Below, piece by piece: positions 16,333-24,964 of a stretch of 64,000 nucleotides of DNA. Location: assembly GCF_029962485.1 (NCBI RefSeq), contig NZ_CP073638.1:1860001-1924000 (forward strand), given 5' to 3'. Both the position numbers and the translations under genes were made by a program. The stretch comes from Burkholderia cepacia. Its GTDB lineage: Bacteria; Pseudomonadota; Gammaproteobacteria; Burkholderiales; Burkholderiaceae. Each line of letters opens with the position of its first letter. Position 1 is the stretch's first letter. The notes under the pieces were generated by a model. That model did no database searches. It was not told the origin of the DNA and saw only the letters and a list, made by a program, of their open reading frames with translations.

Positions 16333-17718
16333 ATGAAACAGCGTGCAAAAGCCAGCCTGTCTGGCGCGATGGCGGACAATCTCGCCAGACAGATCGAGGA
16401 AGGCGTGTTGCCGGCCGGCGCGAAGCTGCCTTCCATCAGGGAATACGCTGAGGCGTCCGGTTGCTCGAAGAACACCGTGATCAGCGCGTTCGAGATGCTC
16501 GCGGCCGACGGCCTGATCGAGCCGCGCCGCGGCTCCGGCTTCTTCGTCACGCGCCGCGCCGTGGCCGCCCCCGAGATCGACGAGCCGAGCTCGCTCGACC
16601 GCGCGATGGACATCGTGTGGCTGATGCGTGAGCAACTACATGTGAAGCCCGACGTGCTCAATCTCGGCGAAGGTTTCCCGCCGATCGAGTGGCTCGAGGA
16701 AACGCGGCTGAACCAGTACCAGCAGCGCATCATGCGCACGAGCGCCGCGTCGCTGTTCCGCTATGGCAGCCGCTTCGGCTACCTGCCGCTGCGCCAGTCG
16801 CTGCAGCAGAAGCTCGCCGGCTACGAGATCGAGGCGCCGCCCGCGCAGATCGTGCTCACGCATGGCGCGAACCAGGCGATGGACCTCGTGCTGCGCTACT
16901 TCGTGCGCCCCGGCGACACCGTGCTCGTCGACGATCCCGGCTACTACCCGCTGTTCGGCAAGCTGAAGCTGAGCGGCGCGAATATCGTCGGCGTGCCGCG
17001 CGAAATCGACGGCCCCGACGTCGCGAAACTGGCCGAACTGATTGCCGAATACCGGCCGAAGCTGTTCTTCACGCAATCGGTCGGGCACAACCCGACCGCG
17101 ACCGATACGAGCGCGGCCAAGGCGCACCGCATTTTGCAGCTCGCCGACGCGCACGACCTGATCATCGTCGAGGACGATGCACTCGCCGACCTGCGGCCGC
17201 GCTCGCTCACGCGCATCGCGACGCTCGACCAGCTGCGCCGGACCATCTATATCGGCAGTTTCTCGAAATCGGTGTCGGCTGCGCTGCGGGTCGGCTTCCT
17301 GGCGTGCAACGCCGCGCTTGCCAGCGATCTCGCCGACGTGAAGATGCTGACGCATGTCAGCAGCTCGGAATACTGCGAGCGCACGCTCGACGCGATCGTC
17401 AGCGACGGCCACTTCCTCAGGCATACGAATCATCTGCAGGAGAAGCTGCGGCGCGCGACCGGCACTGCGCTCGATGCGCTCGGTCGTCTCGGTGCGGAGG
17501 TCTATCGGCCCTGTGACCAGAACCTGTATCTGTGGGCCGCGCTGCCCGGCTGGCCCGATTCGATGCAGCTTGCGCAGGCGATGCTCGAGCGTGGCGTGAT
17601 CCTCGCGCCCGGTGCGGTGTTTTCGCCGCAGGCCGATCGGCCGTCGAAATATTGCCGGTTCAATGTCGCGTATCTCGCGGACAAGCGGTTTGCGCAGGCG
17701 TTGAGTGCGGTTGCGTAG
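16333..17718 (+). CDS. MocR-type GntR regulator with aminotransferase domain
   Basis: 461 residues. An N-terminal winged helix (residues about 8-75, LPSIREYAEASGCSKNTVIS) is joined by a linker to a fold-type I aminotransferase domain (about 100-461). The PLP lysine is Lys312 in SFSKSVSAALRVGF, and DDPGYYP and HNPTATDT match the cofactor pocket. MocR proteins sense PLP adducts or PLP and are usually divergent from their target. Here the target should be the mvaA-transporter operon, and the paired operator-like repeats support this. The ATG at 16333 has only a weak purine stretch upstream. Confidence 0.92.
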   Translation: MKQRAKASLSGAMADNLARQIEEGVLPAGAKLPSIREYAEASGCSKNTVISAFEMLAADGLIEPRRGSGFFVTRRAVAAPEIDEPSSLDRAMDIVWLMREQLHVKPDVLNLGEGFPPIEWLEETRLNQYQQRIMRTSAASLFRYGSRFGYLPLRQSLQQKLAGYEIEAPPAQIVLTHGANQAMDLVLRYFVRPGDTVLVDDPGYYPLFGKLKLSGANIVGVPREIDGPDVAKLAELIAEYRPKLFFTQSVGHNPTATDTSAAKAHRILQLADAHDLIIVEDDALADLRPRSLTRIATLDQLRRTIYIGSFSKSVSAALRVGFLACNAALASDLADVKMLTHVSSSEYCERTLDAIVSDGHFLRHTNHLQEKLRRATGTALDALGRLGAEVYRPCDQNLYLWAALPGWPDSMQLAQAMLERGVILAPGAVFSPQADRPSKYCRFNVAYLADKRFAQALSAVA

Positions 17719-17726
17719 AAATGAAC

Positions 17727-17751
17727 GCGGGCCGCACAACCACCGGCCCGC
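17727..17751. terminator. Hairpin between convergent genes
   Basis: GCGGGCCG (17727-17734) and CGGCCCGC (17744-17751) form an 8-bp stem with a 9-base loop, 9 bp after the MocR gene and 21 bp before the end of the epoxide hydrolase gene. Confidence 0.6.
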
Positions 17752-17771
17752 ATTCACCGCGCCTACTCCGC

Positions 17772-19049
17772 TTACGCGCGCCGCAACGGCCTGAACCCTG
17801 CCCGCACCTCACGCGCAAACAATTCCGGCTCTTCCCACGCCGCGAAATGCCCGCCCTTGTCGACTTCGTTGAAGTAGATCAGGTTGTGATAACTGCGCTC
17901 GGCCCAACTACGCGGCGCTTGATAGATCTCGCCCGGAAACACCGTGATCGCGGCCGGCAACGCGATATCCACCGCGTTGAAGTTGTTCGAGTGATCCTCC
18001 CAGTAGATCTGCGCGGCCGATGTCGCCGTATTCGTCAGCCAGTACAGCGAGATGTCGTCGAGAATCTCGTCGCGCGGAATCGAGCGCTCCGGCACGCCGC
18101 CACTGTACGTCCACTGCGAAATCTTGTCGTACATCCACGCGGCCTGCCCGGACGGCGAATCGGCGAGCGCATAACCGACCGTCTGCGGGCGCGTGACCAT
18201 CATCGCCGAGTAGCCGCAGTTGTCGCGATAGAACGTCGCGAGCTTCTCGTACGCGGCCTTCTCCTTCGGCGACAGCGAAGCCGGCGCGGGCGAATCGGTT
18301 GCGAGCAGTGTCGCGATGTCCGGCGGCACCGTCGCCGGCATGTTCACGTGAATCCCGGCCAGGCCCTGCACGCGCTGCATCGCCATCCGGTGCGAGATCA
18401 CCGAGCCGCAGTCGCCACCCTGCGACACGAAGCGCGTATAGCCGAGCCGCGCCATCAGCTCGCCCCACGCACGCGCGATGTGGTCCGAGCCCCAGCCGGT
18501 TTTCGTCGGCCGGCCCGAAAAACCAAAGCCCGGCAACGACGGCACGACGACGTGGAACGCATCGTCCGCGCTCGCGCCATGCGCGGTCGGATCGGTCAGC
18601 GGGCCGATCGCCTTCAGCAGCTCGAAGATCGAACCGGGCCAGCCGTGCGTCATGATCATCGGCATCGCGTTCTCGTGCCGCGACCGCACGTGGATGAAGT
18701 GAATGTCGAGCCCGTCGATTTCCGTGATGAACATCGGGAAACCGTTCAGGCGCGCCTCGCCCTTGCGCCAGTCGTAGTCGGTGCCCCAGTAGCGCAGCAG
18801 CGCCTGCATGCGCGCGAGCCGCACGCCTTGCGATTCGTCGGCGACGGTCTCGCGGCCCGGCCAGCGCGTCGCGGCAATGCGGCGACGCAGGTCGGCGACG
18901 GCGTCATCGGGAATGTGCGCGGTGAACGGGCGTATGCCGCTCGCGCCGGTTGCAGCATGCAGCGCGGTGGGCAGCATCGCCGAGACCCCGGCGGCCACGG
19001 AAGTGGCCAGCAGGTGGCGACGCATCGGGGAAAACGGTGTGGAAGACAT
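17772..19049 (-). CDS. Exported epoxide hydrolase (EHN domain)
   Basis: 425 residues with a Tat-like signal (MRRHLLATSVAAGV, cleavage near LHAAT). Residues 39 to about 150 are an epoxide-hydrolase N-terminal domain (IRPFTAHIPDDAVADLRRRI), followed by the alpha/beta hydrolase core. Markers are MTHGWPGS (oxyanion hole), nucleophile Asp213 in QGGDCGS, and catalytic His in KGGHFAAWEEP. It opens epoxides to diols; the natural substrate is unknown. The ATG at 19049 is served by AGGAG at a long 10-base spacing. A nearer ATG is out of frame. Confidence 0.88.
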   Translation of the reverse strand: MSSTPFSPMRRHLLATSVAAGVSAMLPTALHAATGASGIRPFTAHIPDDAVADLRRRIAATRWPGRETVADESQGVRLARMQALLRYWGTDYDWRKGEARLNGFPMFITEIDGLDIHFIHVRSRHENAMPMIMTHGWPGSIFELLKAIGPLTDPTAHGASADDAFHVVVPSLPGFGFSGRPTKTGWGSDHIARAWGELMARLGYTRFVSQGGDCGSVISHRMAMQRVQGLAGIHVNMPATVPPDIATLLATDSPAPASLSPKEKAAYEKLATFYRDNCGYSAMMVTRPQTVGYALADSPSGQAAWMYDKISQWTYSGGVPERSIPRDEILDDISLYWLTNTATSAAQIYWEDHSNNFNAVDIALPAAITVFPGEIYQAPRSWAERSYHNLIYFNEVDKGGHFAAWEEPELFAREVRAGFRPLRRA

Positions 19050-19251
19050 CGTTCGGCATCTCCTTTCGTGAAGTGGAAAGTGAACATGCCGCGCGCGGGA
19101 TCGCGCCCAGGCTTTCAATCCGGCACGCCCTCGTCACACGGCGTCGCCCATTTGAAAGATCTGATGTATCCCGGATTTGTCTGATTTGTATGCGTTTGTA
19201 GTTGCCGCGCGGCGAGCGGCCCGACTCGCCGCCCGCTCGCCGTCGCGACGC

Positions 19252-19956
19252 TCAGAGCGCCTTGACGATCGCGCCGTCGACGCGAATGTTCTGCCCGGTG
19301 ATGTAGCCCGCGCCGTCCGACAGCAGGAACGCGACCGTCTTCGCGATCTCGCCGGTCTTGCCGAAGCGGCCGGCCGGAATGCGTGCGACGATCTCCGGAG
19401 TTTCCGGCCAGCTGTCGATGAAGCCCGGCAGCACCGCGTTCATCCGGATGTTCTCGGCCGCATAGCGTTCCGCGTACAGGCGCGTCCATGCGCTCAGCGC
19501 CGCGCGCAGCGCCGACGAAACGGGCATCGGCTGCTCGGGCGCGTCCGCCGCGAAACTCGAGATGTTGACCACCGCGCCGCCGCCCTGCTTCTGGAAGATC
19601 GGCGTCACGCGGCGCATCACGCGCACCACGTTCAGCAGGATCAGGTCGAGGCCGGCGTGCCAGTTGTCGTCGGTGATCGCCAGCAGATCGCCCTTCGGCG
19701 GATGGCCGGTGTTGTTCACGACCGCGTCGATCCGGCCGTAGCGCGCGACCGTTTCCTGCACGAGCCGGTCGATATCGGCCTCTTCCGTCACCGAGCCTTT
19801 GATGCCGAAGCCGCCCAGTTCCTCGCCCAGCGCCACCGCGCTGCCCGATGGCGACATCAGCGCGACGCGATAGCCCGTCGCCGCCAGTTCGCGCGCGATC
19901 GCCGCGCCCATGCCCTTGCCCGCCGCCGTGATCAACGCCACTTTTTCTACAGTCAC
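19252..19956 (-). CDS. SDR-family protein lacking the YxxxK active site
   Basis: 234 residues from a GTG at 19956 that has GAGGAG at ideal spacing. The Rossmann cofactor loop is present (TAAGKGMGAAIA), as are NNTG and NISS with the catalytic serine. Thirteen residues after that serine, where the catalytic tyrosine belongs, the chain reads SSALRAAL: Tyr is Ser and the following Lys is Arg. NAD(P) binding is likely but classical oxidoreduction is doubtful. The C-terminal GYITGQNIRVDGA is typical. It is divergent from a LysR gene 134 bp away, which probably controls it. Confidence 0.85.
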   Translation of the reverse strand: MTVEKVALITAAGKGMGAAIARELAATGYRVALMSPSGSAVALGEELGGFGIKGSVTEEADIDRLVQETVARYGRIDAVVNNTGHPPKGDLLAITDDNWHAGLDLILLNVVRVMRRVTPIFQKQGGGAVVNISSFAADAPEQPMPVSSALRAALSAWTRLYAERYAAENIRMNAVLPGFIDSWPETPEIVARIPAGRFGKTGEIAKTVAFLLSDGAGYITGQNIRVDGAIVKAL

Positions 19957-20090
19957 GATTTGCTCCTCGTTTCGATTCTGCCGCCGCGCAGCCGCCATTC
20001 GGCGCGCCATGGTGGTAATGTAGGCGCATCAAATCCGGCTGTCGAATCAGTATTTCTGCCGCCAGCCGATAGTTTTTCTACAGCCTTCCG

Positions 20091-20984
20091 ATGCCGCCAC
20101 GCCCTTCCCGCCTGCCGCCGCTGAATGCGCTTCGTGCGTTCGAAGTGTCCGCGCGGCACCTCAATTTCCGCGCCGCGGCCGACGAGATCGGCGTCACGCA
20201 GGGCGCCGTCGCGCAGCAGGTGCGCCACCTCGAGGACGTGCTCGGCCTGAAGCTGTTCGAGCGCCTGCCGCGCGGCCTTGCGCTCACGCACGACGGCGCC
20301 GCGTATTTCTCCGACGTGCAGCGCGCGCTGCACGCGATCGCCGACGCGACCGACAAGCTCGTGAAGCGGCGCGCGGCGCTGACGATCAGCACGACACCGT
20401 CATTCGCATCGAAGTGGCTGATCCCGCGGCTCGCGCACTTCACCGAAGCCCATCCCGACTACGACGTGCGCGTGATCGCCGATCCGCAGATCGCGACGTT
20501 CCGCCACGATGGCGTCGATCTCGCGATCCGCTACGGCAAGCCGCCGTTCGGCAAGCATCTCGTCGCGCATGCGCTGTTTCCGCTCGACGTGTGCGCGGTG
20601 TGCAGCCCTGCCGTGCTGGCCGCGCCGGCTTCACCGCGTGCGCTGGCCGGTCAGGTGCTGCTGCACGACGCGCACGACCTGTGGCCGGAGTTCCTTGCAG
20701 CGATGCCGGAGCCCGTCGATATCGATCCGCACAAGGGGCTGCGCTTCAACCAGACCTCGCTCGCGATCGATGCGGCCGTCGCCGGCCAGGGCATCGCGCT
20801 CGCAACCGATCCGCTCGTCGAGCGCGACATCGCCGCCGGCCGGCTGTGCAAGCCGTTCGATTTCGCGTTTCCGCTGTCGATGGGGTTCTATCTCGTGTAT
20901 CCGGCCGAGCGCCGCGACGACGATGCGATCGTGGTGATGCGCAAGTGGATGACCGGACAGGCAGTGGCGGACGGGCGGCCTTGA
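20091..20984 (+). CDS. LysR-type regulator, GcvA-like
   Basis: 297 residues. The HTH is LNFRAAADEIGVTQGAVAQQ (about residues 24-43), after PPLNALRAFEVSARH, the opening typical of the GcvA branch. The effector domain starts near ALTISTTPSFASKWLIPRL, also GcvA-like. It is divergent from the SDR gene and presumably regulates it and itself. It ends 25 bp before the converging oxidase-like gene. Confidence 0.9.
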   Translation: MPPRPSRLPPLNALRAFEVSARHLNFRAAADEIGVTQGAVAQQVRHLEDVLGLKLFERLPRGLALTHDGAAYFSDVQRALHAIADATDKLVKRRAALTISTTPSFASKWLIPRLAHFTEAHPDYDVRVIADPQIATFRHDGVDLAIRYGKPPFGKHLVAHALFPLDVCAVCSPAVLAAPASPRALAGQVLLHDAHDLWPEFLAAMPEPVDIDPHKGLRFNQTSLAIDAAVAGQGIALATDPLVERDIAAGRLCKPFDFAFPLSMGFYLVYPAERRDDDAIVVMRKWMTGQAVADGRP

Positions 20985-21009
20985 GCGCCTTGAACGTCCT
21001 GCGTCAGCG

Positions 21010-21600
21010 TCAGGGGGCGATCCAGCGCGCTGCGCAGCCGCTCGCGCCGTTCAGATCGAACACCGCCCGGCGATGCCCTGCTCGCGCGAGTTCGAGCCAG
21101 TCGATGCGCGTGACCGCCATGTGGATCAGGCAGAAGTTTTCGTAGCCGTCGCCGGTTGGCGCGGTGCTGTCGAGATGCGCTTCTTCCGGTGAGTTGATCA
21201 CCGTGCCGGGCGGCAACGGCGCACGATACAGCAGCAGCGTATGCGGACGGCTCGATTCCCAAATCGCACGCCGCTGTGCTTCGTCTTCGCAGATCGAGGC
21301 AATGCCTTCTGCGCGAATCTGCACGAGCGCGTCGAGATCGTTGGCGACGATCGAGAAGCGCGGATCGCGGCGCAACTCCGCGACTTTCTCCGAACGCGCA
21401 TCGGTATGAAACGACAGCACGCGATCGGCACGGCTCACCTGACGCAATACGATCGTCCGAACCTTCGGCGCGCCGTCGAGGCCGAGCGTGGCCGCCTGCA
21501 GCATCGTGAACGGCGAGCGCTTCATGCTCACGCCTGATTCGAGGCAAGACCAGACGCGGTCGTATGTTTGCGCGAGCGATTCGGAGGTCGAGTCGGACAT
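21010..21600 (-). CDS. Pyridoxamine 5'-phosphate oxidase-like FMN-binding protein
   Basis: 196 residues. The N-terminal half follows the PNPOx split-barrel pattern: FTMLQAATLGLDGAPKVRTIVLRQ, shown in part, then LSFHTDARSEKVAEL and FSIVANDLDALVQIRAEG. The C-terminal part covers the FMN/substrate region (MAVTRIDWLELARAGHRRAVFD). Family members bind FMN and oxidise or reduce small substrates; many of this short type are uncharacterised. ATG at 21600. The gene faces the LysR gene. Confidence 0.8.
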   Translation of the reverse strand: MSDSTSESLAQTYDRVWSCLESGVSMKRSPFTMLQAATLGLDGAPKVRTIVLRQVSRADRVLSFHTDARSEKVAELRRDPRFSIVANDLDALVQIRAEGIASICEDEAQRRAIWESSRPHTLLLYRAPLPPGTVINSPEEAHLDSTAPTGDGYENFCLIHMAVTRIDWLELARAGHRRAVFDLNGASGCAARWIAP

Positions 21601-21696
21601 GAGGCGGCGGCGATCGTCAGTGTGTCGATCGCGGAAGCTTAACCGTTTGTTCGGGCGACGGCTCGCGTACGACGCGGGCCGCCGCGCTCGAACCGA

Positions 21697-21888
21697 TCAG
21701 TTATAGCCGAGCACGACCGGCGCGGCATCGCCGGCATCGGTCGCCGGCTCCGCGCCGAAGCGGCCGAGCACGTCGGCTACATATTGCGGCCCGGCGCTGA
21801 TCTGCGACGAGCGATGCTTTGCCGGCCGATTATCGCCCGCGCCTGACGCCGCGCCCATCGATGCCGTTTCGTTGACGGTGATATTCAC
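21697..21888 (-). CDS. Small ORF coupled to aminotransferase gene, unknown
   Basis: 63 residues from a GTG at 21888, with GAGGAG eight bases upstream and only 12 bp after the aminotransferase stop. The sequence is polar, Gly/Ala/Asp rich, with no membrane helix or cysteine, and ends in VVLGYN. No family recognised. Tight spacing and a strong ribosome site argue that it is translated. A peptide precursor role is possible but there is no maturation enzyme nearby, so I make no functional call. Confidence 0.5.
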   Translation of the reverse strand: MNITVNETASMGAASGAGDNRPAKHRSSQISAGPQYVADVLGRFGAEPATDAGDAAPVVLGYN

Positions 21889-21900
21889 GTTGATGTCTCC

Positions 21901-23100
21901 TCACGCGGCCAGCGCCGCACCATACGCGCGCACGAGGCGCGCAACGCCTTCCCGGATCGCATCGACGTCCGGCGCGGCGAACGACAGCCGCAGCGACGCT
22001 GCGTCGACGTTGTCCGCGAAGAACGCCTTGCCGGGTACGAACACGATCTTGTTGGCGATCGCCTGTTGCAGCAGCACGTCCGACGACACCGCGCCGATCC
22101 GCGCCCACACGAACATCCCGCCTTCGGGACGATGGAATTCGATCGCATCGCCGAACCCGTCGCGCAGTGCGTCGCACATCGCGTCGCATTTGCGCTGGTA
22201 TGCGGCCGTGATGCGCGGCAAATGGCGTTCGAGCGCGCCGTCGGCCAGGTATTCGGCGGCGGCGGCCTGCGTCCACGGCGTGCTGCACAAGTCGACCGTC
22301 TGCTTCGCGATCACGCAGCGCCGCGCGATCTCGGCCGGCGCGATCGTCCAGCCCACGCGCAGCCCCGGCGCGACGATCTTCGACAGGCTCGCGAAATGCA
22401 CGATCCAGTCGCGCGCGCCGTCCACTTCGCCGGCCAGCGCGAGCATCGACGGCACGGCTTCGCCCGCGAAACGCAGATCGCCGTACGGATCGTCCTCGAT
22501 GATCAGGAAACGGTATTGCACCGCGAGACGCAGCAGCTTCAGCCGGCGTTCGCGCGTGAGCGTCGCGCCCGTCGGGTTCGCGAAGGTCGGAACGGTGTAA
22601 AGCAGCTTCGGTTGCGCGATCGCGCCGGATGCGAGTTGCCCGGCAAGACGGTCGACGTCGAGCCCTTCACCGTCGACGGGGATCGTCACGATGCGCGCCT
22701 GCTGCAGACGCATCGCCTGCAGCGTGGCCGGATAGGCCGGCTGTTCGGTCAGCACGACGTCGCCGGGCGAGACCATCACGCGCAGCAGCAGGTCGAGGCC
22801 CTGCTGCGAGCCGGTCGTGACGAGCAGTTCGGCCGCCGTGCACGCGACGCCGCGACGCGCCATCAGCGCGATCAGTTGCTGTTTCAGTTCGGCGAGGCCG
22901 TCGGTCGGGCCGTATTGCAGGCAGCGCACGGGCTGCGCGTACGCGCGCTCGGCGGCCGCGTTCAGGCCGTCGACGTCGAACAGGTCGCTGGCCGGATAGC
23001 CGCCCGCGAAGGAAATCATGCCCGGTTCGGACAGGTACTTGAACAACTCGCGGATCGGCGAGCCGGCGGGATTCTGGAATGAGGGAGTGAACGCGTACAT
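21901..23100 (-). CDS. PLP-dependent aminotransferase, fold type I (2-aminoadipate type)
   Basis: 399 residues. Cofactor residues: the PLP lysine Lys241 in FASLSKIVAPGLRVGW, the DDPYGDLRF aspartate/tyrosine motif near 203, and NPTG near 175. The MISFAGGYPASDLF opening and TTGSQQGLDLL are typical of the LysN/MocR-like aminotransferase branch that acts on aromatic or branched 2-oxo acids. The start at 23100 (MYAFTPSFQNPAGS) matches the family N-terminus although its ribosome site is weak. Confidence 0.87.
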   Translation of the reverse strand: MYAFTPSFQNPAGSPIRELFKYLSEPGMISFAGGYPASDLFDVDGLNAAAERAYAQPVRCLQYGPTDGLAELKQQLIALMARRGVACTAAELLVTTGSQQGLDLLLRVMVSPGDVVLTEQPAYPATLQAMRLQQARIVTIPVDGEGLDVDRLAGQLASGAIAQPKLLYTVPTFANPTGATLTRERRLKLLRLAVQYRFLIIEDDPYGDLRFAGEAVPSMLALAGEVDGARDWIVHFASLSKIVAPGLRVGWTIAPAEIARRCVIAKQTVDLCSTPWTQAAAAEYLADGALERHLPRITAAYQRKCDAMCDALRDGFGDAIEFHRPEGGMFVWARIGAVSSDVLLQQAIANKIVFVPGKAFFADNVDAASLRLSFAAPDVDAIREGVARLVRAYGAALAA

Positions 23101-23440
23101 GTCGTCGTGAGCTGGAGGGCGCGGACGGCCGGGATAGCCGTCAAGGGCCTGCCGCCGGGGCGCTTCTGGCGCCACGGCGGTGAATTCGAGCCACGATTGT
23201 CGATAGTCATTAAGGGCTCGGCAAACGATATCTATGCACTAGGTCTTGCGGTTTGGTCATTAAATCCCGGGTTTGGGCGTGGTGGGGCTGGGGTGTTGAT
23301 GCGGGTTTCGGGGACGGGTTGGCGAGCGGGTGTTTGATTCGGGCGATTGTTTCGCCGGGCGTGGTGCGGCCTTACAGGCCTTGGGGTCGTGGCAGTTGTT
23401 TAAGGTCGTGGTCGGTGTGGATCGCGGCGTTCGTGGCGAT
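23101..23440. other. Gene-free G/T-biased stretch left of the IS element
   Basis: 340 bp. From about 23253 to 23420 the plus strand is conspicuously rich in G and T with several GGG runs, unlike the flanking coding DNA. No open frame here has support. The segment next to the aminotransferase start presumably carries its promoter. Confidence 0.5.
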
Positions 23441-23482
23441 GCCAGGGCGATATGGACCTATCCGTCATTTTGTGGGCGGGGC
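23441..23482 (+). repeat. Left terminal inverted repeat of the IS256-family element
   Basis: Begins GCCAGGGCGATAT and ends near GTGGGCGGGGC. It aligns with the complement of 24796-24841 with two or three small gaps. Confidence 0.75.
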
Positions 23483-23503
23483 ATATCATGAGGTGTGGCA
23501 GCC

Positions 23504-24781
23504 ATGGATATGCCGATGAAGAAGAGACAAACCGTAGCGCGTCAGGCAGCGGCCCGAGGGCCGCTGCCTGAACTGCCCAAGGAACTGCTGGACCAGTTGG
23601 TCAAGGGTCCAATGTCGCCAGCCGAGGTTCAGGACTTGATGCTGGCGTTCAACAAGGCGGTCATCGAACGAGCGATGGGCGCCGAGATGAATCTGCATCT
23701 GGGCTACCCACCTGGCCAGCCCAAGCCGGCCGGCCAAGCCAACGAGCGCAACGGCGCCAGCGGCAAGACAGTCATCACCGATCGCGGCCCGGTTCGGGTC
23801 GAAGTCCCCCGCGATCGCGACGGCAGTTTCGAGCCGATCCTGATTCCCAAGCACGAACGCCGCTTTACCGGTTTCGACGAACGCATTATCGCGATGTACG
23901 CACGTGGCATGAGTGTGCGCGAGATTCAGGCCTTTCTGGCCGAGAGCTACGGCACCGAGGTCTCGCCCGACTTCATCAGCTCAGTCACCGACGAGGTCAT
24001 GGCCGACGCGTTGACCTGGCAGAGCCGCCCGCTTGAGGTGATGTACCCGGTGGTGTTCTTCGATGCACTACGGGTCAAGATCCGTGACGACGGCGTGGTC
24101 AGCAACAAGGCCGTGTATCTTGCCTTGGGCATTCAGGCCGATGGCCAGCGCGACGTGCTGGGCCTCTGGATCGAGCAGACCGAGGGCGCCAAGTTCTGGC
24201 TCAAGGTATTCAACGAGCTCAAGACTCGCGGCTGTCAGGATATCCTGATCGCCGTCGTCGATGGCCTAAAAGGGTTGGCCGAGGCCATCGGCACCGCCTA
24301 TCCCCGGACCACCGTTCAGACTTGCATCGTGCATCTGATCCGCAACAGTCTCGAGTACGCCAGCTACAAGGACCGCAAGGCGCTCGCCGCAGCACTGCGT
24401 CCGATCTACGCAGCCGCCAGCGAAGAGGCGGCAAGGCAGGCGCTGCAAGACTTCGCCGACGGTCCCTGGGGTGCGAAGTACCCGACTGTCGTGCAATCGT
24501 GGCAACGCGCTTGGGAACACGTCATACCGTTCTATGTGTTCCCGCCGGAGATTCGACGGGTCGTGTACACCACGAACGCCATAGAAAGTTTGAACATGCA
24601 GTTGCGCAAGATCATCAAGACCCGCGGTCACTTCCCGAATGACGAGGCGGCCATCAAGCTGCTCTGGCTGGCGCTGCGCAATGTCCTGGCCAAGACCGTG
24701 CGGTCCGCCTTCGACTGGAAATCAGCGATGAACCAGTTTGCTATCCTGTTCGGCGAGCGGTTTATGCAGGCGCGCGGATAA
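23504..24781 (+). CDS. IS256-family transposase
   Basis: 425 residues. The mutator-type transposase pattern is clear: ELLDQLVKGPMSPAEVQDL, LTGFDE-type RRFTGFDERIIAMYARGMS, VSPDFISSVTD, VVFFDALRVKIRDDG (first catalytic Asp), IAVVDGLKGL (second Asp), and YTTNAIESLN with the late Glu. Length and motifs are intact, so the element may be active. The ATG at 23504 is preferred over an in-frame GTG at 23495 that is too close to its purine stretch. Confidence 0.95.
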   Translation: MDMPMKKRQTVARQAAARGPLPELPKELLDQLVKGPMSPAEVQDLMLAFNKAVIERAMGAEMNLHLGYPPGQPKPAGQANERNGASGKTVITDRGPVRVEVPRDRDGSFEPILIPKHERRFTGFDERIIAMYARGMSVREIQAFLAESYGTEVSPDFISSVTDEVMADALTWQSRPLEVMYPVVFFDALRVKIRDDGVVSNKAVYLALGIQADGQRDVLGLWIEQTEGAKFWLKVFNELKTRGCQDILIAVVDGLKGLAEAIGTAYPRTTVQTCIVHLIRNSLEYASYKDRKALAAALRPIYAAASEEAARQALQDFADGPWGAKYPTVVQSWQRAWEHVIPFYVFPPEIRRVVYTTNAIESLNMQLRKIIKTRGHFPNDEAAIKLLWLALRNVLAKTVRSAFDWKSAMNQFAILFGERFMQARG

Positions 24782-24795
24782 CCTGTTGTTCAACC

Positions 24796-24841
24796 GCCTC
24801 GCCCACGAAAATGCGGACAGGTTCGGCGATATCGCCCTGGC
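24796..24841 (-). repeat. Right terminal inverted repeat of the IS256-family element
   Basis: Runs from GCCTCGCCCACG to ATATCGCCCTGGC. It starts 15 bp after the transposase stop. Confidence 0.75.
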
Positions 24842-24964
24842 GATCAGTCTCGCTCGGGAAACACCTGCATTCCACTCGCTAGAGCCGCGTCAAGCAGCCT
24901 TCGCGCGTGTTATAGCGGCGATCCTAATGGAAGCGCCTTGCGAACTAATCCCACTACCACTCAA

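Larger units (their letters stand above)
23441..24841 (+). mobile_element. IS256-family insertion sequence
   Basis: About 1.4 kb containing one transposase gene. The left end (from GCCAGGGCGATAT at 23441) and right end (ATATCGCCCTGGC to 24841) are imperfect inverted repeats of roughly 42-46 bp; both also share ATTTT and GTGGGCG blocks. A 7-bp direct repeat TGGCGAT lies at 23434-23440 and 24838-24844, but the right copy overlaps the terminal repeat, so a target duplication is not secure. It sits between two minus-strand genes and disrupts neither. Confidence 0.85.

Noticed and set aside
23131..23145. Third copy of the encapsulin 13-bp element upstream of the aminotransferase
   Set aside because: Only 10 bases match, spacing to the start (34 bp) differs, and a 10-mer match in 64 kb is not rare. 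Mentioned only as a weak hint.
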